Origin: Faecalibacterium sp.
GTDB lineage: Bacteria > Bacillota > Clostridia > Oscillospirales > Ruminococcaceae
Reading direction: 5' to 3'
NCBI GenBank assembly: GCA_022652735.1
Contig: JALCRP010000021.1
Span: 1-35,074 of the forward strand
DNA: 35,074 bases
Made by a program: the position numbers and the translations under genes. The notes under the pieces were generated by a model. It was not told the origin of the DNA. It was given only the letters and a program-made list of their open reading frames with translations, and searched no databases. Numbering within the stretch: position 1 is the stretch's first letter; the number at the start of each line of letters is the position of its first letter. This document shows positions 30,153 through 35,074 of the stretch, piece after piece.

Positions 30153-31859
30153 ATGAGCGAACAAAACGATTTGGCGCTGCGCAAAAAAACAAGCCTGCGC
30201 GCGCTTGGGCTGCGCCTTTGGCATGTGCTGCCGTGGCTTTGGCTGGCGGCGGGCTATGCGTTTTCAATCTGGTTTATGGTGCGCTACGGGCGCAGCTATC
30301 TCGACAGCGATATGGCTTCGGAGATGGTTTTGGCCGACCAGCTGAACCGCGAAGGCGGCTTGCTTTCGACAAACTGGTTTTATTCGACAGAGCTGCGCGT
30401 GGTATATATCCAAATGGCGTTTCGACTGGGGCTGATTTTGTTCCCTGCAAACTGGCATTTGGCGCGTGTGTTCGGCGTAGCCGTGCTGATGGCGGCGCTG
30501 GCGGCGGCCTATCTGTTTTTTGCGTACAGCGCGGGCTTTGCCCGGCTTGGCGTATGGAGCTGCGCGGCGCTGATGTGGCCGTTTGGCTACTGGTATTTGT
30601 TTTTGAGCATTTTCGGCAGCTATTATATTCCGCACATTTTGTTTATGCTGCTGCCTGTGGCGCTGGCGCTGCGGTGGACGAAAAATCAGGGCAAGTGGCA
30701 GGCATGGCTGGACCTTGCGCTGCTGGCTGTGTGCAGCGGCCTTGCGGGGCTGAACGGTGTGCGCATGTTGATGAACTGCTTTTTGCCGCTTGCGCTGGCC
30801 GCAGCGGTTCAGCTTGCGCTGGCGCTGTATGAAAAGCCGGAGGCGCTGCAAAAGGGCGCATGGCGGCGCAGCCCCGAGGTGCGCTTTTTTGCGGGCGCGG
30901 CGCTGGCAGGAGCGGCCAGCCTCGCGGGGTATCTGGTAAACGACAAAGTGCTGACGAAAACACATCACTTCCGCACCTTCGACGACCGGGCGTGGGGCGC
31001 GCTGGATTTGAATACATGGAACACGACCCTTGGCGACTTTTTGAGCCTGTTTGGCTACCAGCAGGGCACGGCGCTGTTCAGCGTGACGGGCATCTGCGCG
31101 GCGTTTGGCCTTATCATGGCCGCGGCCGTAGTGGTTTGCGCGGTGCGGCTTTTGTTCCGCTGGAAAACGATGACGTTTGGGCAGCGCACGGTGCTGGCCT
31201 TTTTCTGGAGCGGGCTGCTGCTGGATAGCATGATCTATGCCTTTACGGCCGGCAACCACGGCTATACCAGCTCGTACTGGCTGCCGCTGGTGCCGTTTGC
31301 GTTTGCGGTTTTGCAGATCGAGGGCGAGACGGAAAACTTTCGGCTGTCTTCGCTGCGCCGTGTGCTGGCGGCGGGCTTTGCGGCCTGCATTTTGCTGACA
31401 AGCGTATCCTCGGTAAAATACTTTTTGGATGTGCCGCTGCGCGCGCAGCCGCAGCTGCAGGATATTGCACAATGGCTGCTGGATAACGGCTATACCGAAG
31501 GATACGCCAGCTTTTGGGATTGCAACGTGCTGACGGAGCTGACCAGCGGGCAGATCGAAATGTGGAACGTGCAGGACATCAACGCGATGGAGATCAACGA
31601 GTGGCTCCAGCCTGTTGACCACGAGACGACGCAGCCGCAGGGCCGCACATTCGTGCTGGTAAATTCGCAGCCAATCGATTATCCGGGCGATGTGCTGACG
31701 CTGGCATACGCGGCGCCGGACGGCTCGAACATCCTTTATCAGGACAGTACATTTACAATTTTCGGATTTGACAACGCACAGCAGATCTATGATGCCGAAG
31801 CGGCCGCACAGGCGGCTGCGGCGCAAACGGCGGACGCAGACAGCGCCGCAGCAGGCTAA
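30153..31859 (+). CDS. GT-C-like multi-pass membrane protein (568 aa)
   Basis: 568 residues, the same length as the product of 7959-9665. It has about eleven membrane segments. The first outer loop holds DSDMASEM with Asp53-xxx-Glu57 and, 15 residues after Asp53, G-x-L-x4-W; the other protein has the same spacing. The soluble C-terminal part (from about residue 440) ends in an Ala-rich tail. I read it as a membrane glycosyltransferase of GT-C type; sugar and acceptor are unknown. It lies 31 bases after the DUF896 gene and is followed by a terminator. AAAGGA precedes the ATG at 30153. Confidence 0.75.
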   Translation: MSEQNDLALRKKTSLRALGLRLWHVLPWLWLAAGYAFSIWFMVRYGRSYLDSDMASEMVLADQLNREGGLLSTNWFYSTELRVVYIQMAFRLGLILFPANWHLARVFGVAVLMAALAAAYLFFAYSAGFARLGVWSCAALMWPFGYWYLFLSIFGSYYIPHILFMLLPVALALRWTKNQGKWQAWLDLALLAVCSGLAGLNGVRMLMNCFLPLALAAAVQLALALYEKPEALQKGAWRRSPEVRFFAGAALAGAASLAGYLVNDKVLTKTHHFRTFDDRAWGALDLNTWNTTLGDFLSLFGYQQGTALFSVTGICAAFGLIMAAAVVVCAVRLLFRWKTMTFGQRTVLAFFWSGLLLDSMIYAFTAGNHGYTSSYWLPLVPFAFAVLQIEGETENFRLSSLRRVLAAGFAACILLTSVSSVKYFLDVPLRAQPQLQDIAQWLLDNGYTEGYASFWDCNVLTELTSGQIEMWNVQDINAMEINEWLQPVDHETTQPQGRTFVLVNSQPIDYPGDVLTLAYAAPDGSNILYQDSTFTIFGFDNAQQIYDAEAAAQAAAAQTADADSAAAG

Positions 31860-31893
31860 ACCAAAAGCAGCGGCGCAAAGAAAAAGGCAACCC

Positions 31894-31923
31894 AAAGCCG
31901 CCCGGCGCGGGCACTGGCTTTTT
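31894..31923 (+). terminator. Terminator after the GT-C-like gene
   Basis: AAAGCC (31894-31899) and GGCTTT (31916-31921) with an inner GCCCG/CGGGC hairpin, followed by more T. Confidence 0.65.
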
Positions 31924-31943
31924 GGCGCCAAAAAGGCTATAAT
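31914..31943 (+). promoter_or_regulatory. purA promoter
   Basis: A perfect TATAAT at 31938-31943. The -35 (CTGGCT at 31914 or TGGCTT at 31915) is weak and overlaps the preceding terminator. Confidence 0.55.
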
Positions 31944-32175
31944 AAAAATAGTGTGCCGCGCAAAGCGGCGCGGCGCAAAAGCCTGCGGCGCGGCGGATTT
32001 GCCGGGCAGAGCAAACGGCTGTACGCCAGCGTATGCGGCACAAGAAACACGGGGCAGGCAGAGCCGGGCGAAAAGCCTGGCCGCGCGCCCCGGCAAAATG
32101 GTTCCCAAGGCGGCGAATCCCGGGCAACGTGCGCGGAAAAGGCTGACTTCTATATACAAAAAAGAGGTTACTTTT

Positions 32176-33468
32176 ATGTTGACAGCGATTACCGGTATCA
32201 ACTGGGGCGATGAGGGCAAGGGCCGTATGGTCGATCTGCTTTCGCAGGATTACGACATTGTATGCCGCTATCAGGGCGGCAACAACGCGGGCCATACCGT
32301 GAAAAACGAGCGCGGCAAGTTTGTATTGAATCTGCTGCCCTCCGGCATCCTGCGCCCGAATGTCGTTTGCGTGATGGGCAACGGCATGGTGATCGACCCG
32401 CACCACTTGGAGGGCGAGATCGCCGCGCTGCGCGAAAAGGGCATCGACATCAGCCCGAAAAACCTGAAGATCTCTGACCGCGCAACGATTACGATGCCGT
32501 ATCACGTTTTGCAGGATGGGCTGGAAGAAGCCCGCCTTGCGAAAACGGGCGCGCAGTTTGGCTCAACCAAGCGCGGCATCGCCTATGTATACGGCGACAA
32601 ATATATGAAGAAAACGCTGCGCATGGGCGATTTGCTCCATCTTGACGACAGCGTGAAAAAGCGCCTCGCCACGATGGTGGATTCGAAGAATTTGGTGATG
32701 GAGGGCAGCTATAACGCCGCCCCGATCGACTTGGAAGAAACATGGGCATGGTGCCACAAGTATGCCGAAACCTTCCGCGATTATATTTGTGACGCCGGCG
32801 AATATCTTGAGCAGGCCGATGAGGCGGGCAAAAAGATTTTGTTCGAGGCCCAGCTGGGCGCGCTGCGCGATGTCGATTTCGGCATCTACCCGTATACCAC
32901 TTCCTCGAACGTGATCGGTGCATATGCCCCGATCGGCGCGGGCATCCCGGGGCGCAAGCTGGATTGCTCGGTAGGCATCATGAAAGCGTATTCCTCCTGT
33001 GTGGGCGACGGGCCGTTTACGGCAGAGATTGCCATGACAGAGGACGAAAAGCATACCCTGCGGGAAGCAGGGCACGAGTACGGCGCGGCAACGGGCCGCC
33101 CGCGCCGTGTAGGCCCGATCGATTTGGTGGCGAGCCGCTACGGCGTGATCTGCCAAGGCTGCGACGAGGTAGCCCTGACGCTGCTGGACGTGCTGGATTA
33201 TATGGAGCAGGTGCCGGTTGTGACGGCATACAAGCTGGAAAACGGCACGACCACGAAGCGTTTCCCGATGGGCAAGGCGCTGGATACCGCGCAGCCCGTT
33301 GTGGAAAAGCTGCCGGGCTGGCACTGCGACATTACAGCCGCCCGTAAGTGGGAGGACCTGCCCAAGGCCGCGCAGGATTATGTGCAGTATCTTGAAAAGG
33401 CCGTTGGCTGCAAGATCACGTATATTTCCGTCGGCGCAGAGCGGGAAGCCTATATCCATAGAGTATAA
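32176..33468 (+). CDS. purA: Adenylosuccinate synthetase
   Basis: 430 residues, the usual size. It couples GTP hydrolysis to joining IMP and aspartate, the first step from IMP to AMP. The signature WGDEGKG is at residues 10-16 and QGGNNAGHT at 33-41; later SVGIMKAYSSCVGDGPFTAE and RRVGPIDLVASRYG are typical family stretches. The ATG at 32176 follows AGAGGT. Upstream in-frame sequence has no similarity and is rejected. A strong terminator follows, so the gene is probably monocistronic behind a long leader. Confidence 0.97.
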   Translation: MLTAITGINWGDEGKGRMVDLLSQDYDIVCRYQGGNNAGHTVKNERGKFVLNLLPSGILRPNVVCVMGNGMVIDPHHLEGEIAALREKGIDISPKNLKISDRATITMPYHVLQDGLEEARLAKTGAQFGSTKRGIAYVYGDKYMKKTLRMGDLLHLDDSVKKRLATMVDSKNLVMEGSYNAAPIDLEETWAWCHKYAETFRDYICDAGEYLEQADEAGKKILFEAQLGALRDVDFGIYPYTTSSNVIGAYAPIGAGIPGRKLDCSVGIMKAYSSCVGDGPFTAEIAMTEDEKHTLREAGHEYGAATGRPRRVGPIDLVASRYGVICQGCDEVALTLLDVLDYMEQVPVVTAYKLENGTTTKRFPMGKALDTAQPVVEKLPGWHCDITAARKWEDLPKAAQDYVQYLEKAVGCKITYISVGAEREAYIHRV

Positions 33469-33487
33469 ATTTGATATAAAATGACAG

Positions 33488-33526
33488 AAGCCGCCCACTT
33501 TCGCAAAGAAGCGGGCGGCTTTTTTA
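33488..33526 (+). terminator. purA terminator
   Basis: AAGCCGCCC (33488-33496) pairs with GGGCGGCTT (33513-33521), followed by a T-run. Confidence 0.9.
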
Positions 33527-33539
33527 TACGGCAAACCCG

Positions 33540-33568
33540 TGGAAATGGCTATTGCAAAATGCTATAAT
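33540..33568 (+). promoter_or_regulatory. Promoter of the CDF exporter gene
   Basis: TGGAAA (33540-33545), 17-base spacer, TATAAT (33563-33568) with TGC before it (extended -10). Confidence 0.75.
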
Positions 33569-33639
33569 AAAATCCAGCAGTTTTAGGGGTTTTTAACGAG
33601 CATTCGGCGCCGAAAACCGCTGACAGAGGGGGAATTTGA

Positions 33640-34818
33640 TTGACACAGCTGCTGATTCGTTGTTTTCTGCGCAAGAAAGGCGAACCCAACAACCCGGAAG
33701 TGCGTACCGCATACGGCAATCTCGCGGGGATCGTGGGCATCGTGTGCAATGTGCTGCTGTTTGCGGGGAAATTTTTGGCGGGCACCTTGTTTGGTTCAAT
33801 CGCCATCACGGCCGATGCAATCAACAACCTTTCGGATGCATCCAGCAATGTCGTGAGCCTGATCGGGTTTCGGCTGGGCGCGAAAAAGCCGGACGCAAAG
33901 CATCCGTATGGCCATGCGCGCTACGAGTATCTCGCGGGGCTGGCCGTCAGCGTCATGATCTTGGCGATCGGGCTTTCGCTGCTGCAGGAATCGGTTGCCA
34001 AAACCATTTCCCCGCAGGCTGTGAAATTCAGCTTTTTATCGGTAGGGGTGCTGGCGGCATCCATCTTGGTAAAGCTGTGGATGAGCGTATTTAACAAAAA
34101 GATCGGAGAGACAATCCACTCTGAAACGCTGATCGCCACGGCGGCCGACAGCCGCAACGATGTGATTTCGACGGCGGCCGTACTGGCCGCGACGATCCTC
34201 GTCAAGCTGACGGGCGTGGCGCGCATCGATGGCCTTATGGGCCTTGGCGTGGCGCTGTTTATTTTGTGGTCGGGCTTAAGCCTTGTGCGCGATACCATCA
34301 GCCCACTGTTGGGCGAAAGCCCTGACCCGGCGCTGGTAAAGCATATCGAAGAAAAGGTGATGGCTTACCCCGGCGTACTCGGCATGCACGATTTGATGGT
34401 GCACGATTACGGCCCCGGCCAACAGTTTGCCTCGCTGCACATCGAGTTTCCGGCCGAAGCGGATGTGCTGGAAACGCACGACCGCATTGACAACATCGAA
34501 AAAGACTTTCTTGCAAACGATCATATCCTTGTGACGATCCATTATGACCCGATCGTGACGAAAGACGCCGCCGTAAGCGAAACACGTACTTACTTAAAAG
34601 AGCAGCTTGCACAGATCGACCCGGCGCTTTCTATCCATGATTTGCGCCTTGTGCCGGGGCCGACGCACACGAATGTCCTGTTTGACCTTGTGCTGCCCGC
34701 CGGCTATAAGGGCGAGTGCGCCGCCGTTGTGGAGCAGCTGAAAGCGGCTATGCGGCAAAAAAATGAAACCTACTTTTGCGTGATAAAAATAGAGCAGGAT
34801 TATACCGCGCAGCGGTAA
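33640..34818 (+). CDS. Cation diffusion facilitator, manganese-type metal site
   Basis: 392 residues. Six membrane segments (about residues 28-300 with loops) precede a cytoplasmic ferredoxin-like domain. Transport-site residues read Asn62-xxx-Asp66 on segment 2 and Asp170-xxx-Asp174 on segment 5. In zinc CDFs the first is Asp and the second motif is HxxxD; the N-D/D-D set is the one known from the manganese exporter MntE of Streptococcus pneumoniae, so I predict Mn(II) export. KHPYGHARYEYLAG is a family motif. The start is a TTG at 33640, 7 bases after GAGGGGG (33626-33632); no in-frame ATG or GTG start lies near. The C-terminal domain is extended to a second module of about 80 residues. An aminotransferase gene follows after 18 bases. 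Confidence 0.9.
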   Translation: MTQLLIRCFLRKKGEPNNPEVRTAYGNLAGIVGIVCNVLLFAGKFLAGTLFGSIAITADAINNLSDASSNVVSLIGFRLGAKKPDAKHPYGHARYEYLAGLAVSVMILAIGLSLLQESVAKTISPQAVKFSFLSVGVLAASILVKLWMSVFNKKIGETIHSETLIATAADSRNDVISTAAVLAATILVKLTGVARIDGLMGLGVALFILWSGLSLVRDTISPLLGESPDPALVKHIEEKVMAYPGVLGMHDLMVHDYGPGQQFASLHIEFPAEADVLETHDRIDNIEKDFLANDHILVTIHYDPIVTKDAAVSETRTYLKEQLAQIDPALSIHDLRLVPGPTHTNVLFDLVLPAGYKGECAAVVEQLKAAMRQKNETYFCVIKIEQDYTAQR

Positions 34819-34836
34819 ACGAAGGGAGAGACGGTT

Positions 34837-35074
34837 ATGCTGAACGAACAGTACAAGGCAATGCTGCAAAAAAAGAGCGTGATCCGGGAAACGTTTATGT
34901 ACGGCAGAAAACGCGCCGCCGAGATCGGCGCGCAAAACGTGTTCGATTACTCGCTGGGCAACCCGAGCGTACCTTGCCCGGAACAGTTTACGGCCACTAT
35001 GCTGCGCCTGCTGCAAGAAGAGGAACCCGTGGCGCTGCACGGCTACTGCCCCAGCCAAGGCGACCCGACCTTCC
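34837..35074 (+). CDS. PLP-dependent aminotransferase, class I/II (5' part)
   Basis: The first 79 residues are visible and the frame is open to the window end. FDYSLGNPSVPCPEQF and ALHGYCPSQGDPTF are the N-terminal substrate-loop patterns of fold-type I aminotransferases (AspB/AlaT-like); the lysine and the rest lie outside. GGGAGA lies before the ATG at 34837. It is probably co-transcribed with the CDF gene. The substrate cannot be predicted from this part. Confidence 0.85.
   Translation, partial: MLNEQYKAMLQKKSVIRETFMYGRKRAAEIGAQNVFDYSLGNPSVPCPEQFTATMLRLLQEEEPVALHGYCPSQGDPTF

Larger units (their letters stand above)
31860..32175 (+). other. Long GC-rich intergenic region and purA leader
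   Basis: 316 bases without a gene. It holds a terminator (31894-31923), a promoter -10 (31938-31943) and a purA leader of about 225 bases with several GC-rich self-complementary stretches (for example GCCGC/GCGGC near 31956-31970). The frame stays open through it into purA, but the Arg/Lys/Ala-rich translation is what GC-rich non-coding DNA gives. No purine or other riboswitch was recognised. Confidence 0.6.

Noticed and set aside
31768..32175. N-terminal extension of PurA, or a basic protein upstream of it
   Set aside because: The frame is open but overlaps the end of the membrane protein gene, crosses a terminator and a promoter, and its Arg/Lys/Ala-rich translation is typical of GC-rich non-coding DNA. 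PurA starts normally at 32176 with a ribosome binding site.
30264..32219. Long open frame on the minus strand opposite the GT-C-like gene
   Set aside because: It is a shadow of the coding strand: Arg/Gln/His-rich with no domain, and it crosses the intergenic terminator.

Overview
The window looks like a chromosomal segment of a GC-rich, low-oxygen-adapted Firmicute of the Oscillospiraceae/Ruminococcaceae type (Faecalibacterium, Gemmiger or Subdoligranulum relatives would fit). The grounds are strong AGGAGG-like ribosome binding sites, clear sigma-A promoters, T-rich hairpin terminators, and a gene set typical of Clostridia (spoIIE, an AbrB/SpoVT-like regulator, a DUF896 protein, xpaC-telA, rubrerythrin, queH). 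The genus is an inference. I saw no tRNA, rRNA, CRISPR array, insertion sequence or prophage.

Layout. 1-2.5 kb: the 3' end of a DUF3048 gene, a histidine phosphatase, an XRE regulator and a small AbrB-like regulator, separated by two-way terminators. 2.7-5.4 kb: divergent trpS and gltX, whose -35 boxes overlap. 5.6-7.9 kb: spoIIE. 8-11.3 kb (minus): two multi-pass membrane proteins of glycosyltransferase type. 11.4-12.3 kb (minus): class II fructose-bisphosphate aldolase with a perfect dyad in its leader. 12.4-12.95 kb: a gene-free, partly AT-rich region with five DnaA-box-like 9-mers and one Spo0A-box-like site. 12.96-16.9 kb: rlmB and a 1050-residue protein that I read as a catalytically degenerate P1B-type ATPase behind a long disordered N-terminal region. 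17-18.7 kb: rubrerythrin and a predicted manganese/heavy-metal exporter whose leader contains a complete terminator. 18.8-20.2 kb: a Cof-type HAD phosphatase and a deoxyinosine/uracil-DNA glycosylase family protein. 20.3-24 kb: a compact xpaC - telA - LemA-like - TPM-domain operon. 24.3-26.1 kb: a three-part fusion of acyl-CoA dehydrogenase, EtfA FAD domain and rubredoxin. 26.3-29.6 kb (minus): MBOAT acyltransferase, SGNH/DltD-like partner and queH. 29.9-31.9 kb: a DUF896 protein and a second 568-residue GT-C-like membrane protein. 32.2-35.07 kb: purA, a CDF exporter with a manganese-type metal site, and the start of an aminotransferase.

The most interesting signals are these. (1) The dehydrogenase/EtfA/rubredoxin fusion and the rubrerythrin gene share a 13-bp near-palindrome at the same place just after the -10 box, which suggests one redox or metal-responsive regulator. 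(2) The pseudo-P-type ATPase has lost the phosphorylation, metal-binding and hinge motifs while keeping the overall layout. (3) The DnaA/Spo0A-like site cluster lies at the fba/rlmB divergence. (4) The trpS and gltX promoters share the same bases. (5) Manganese export appears twice, with a possible attenuator in front of one exporter.
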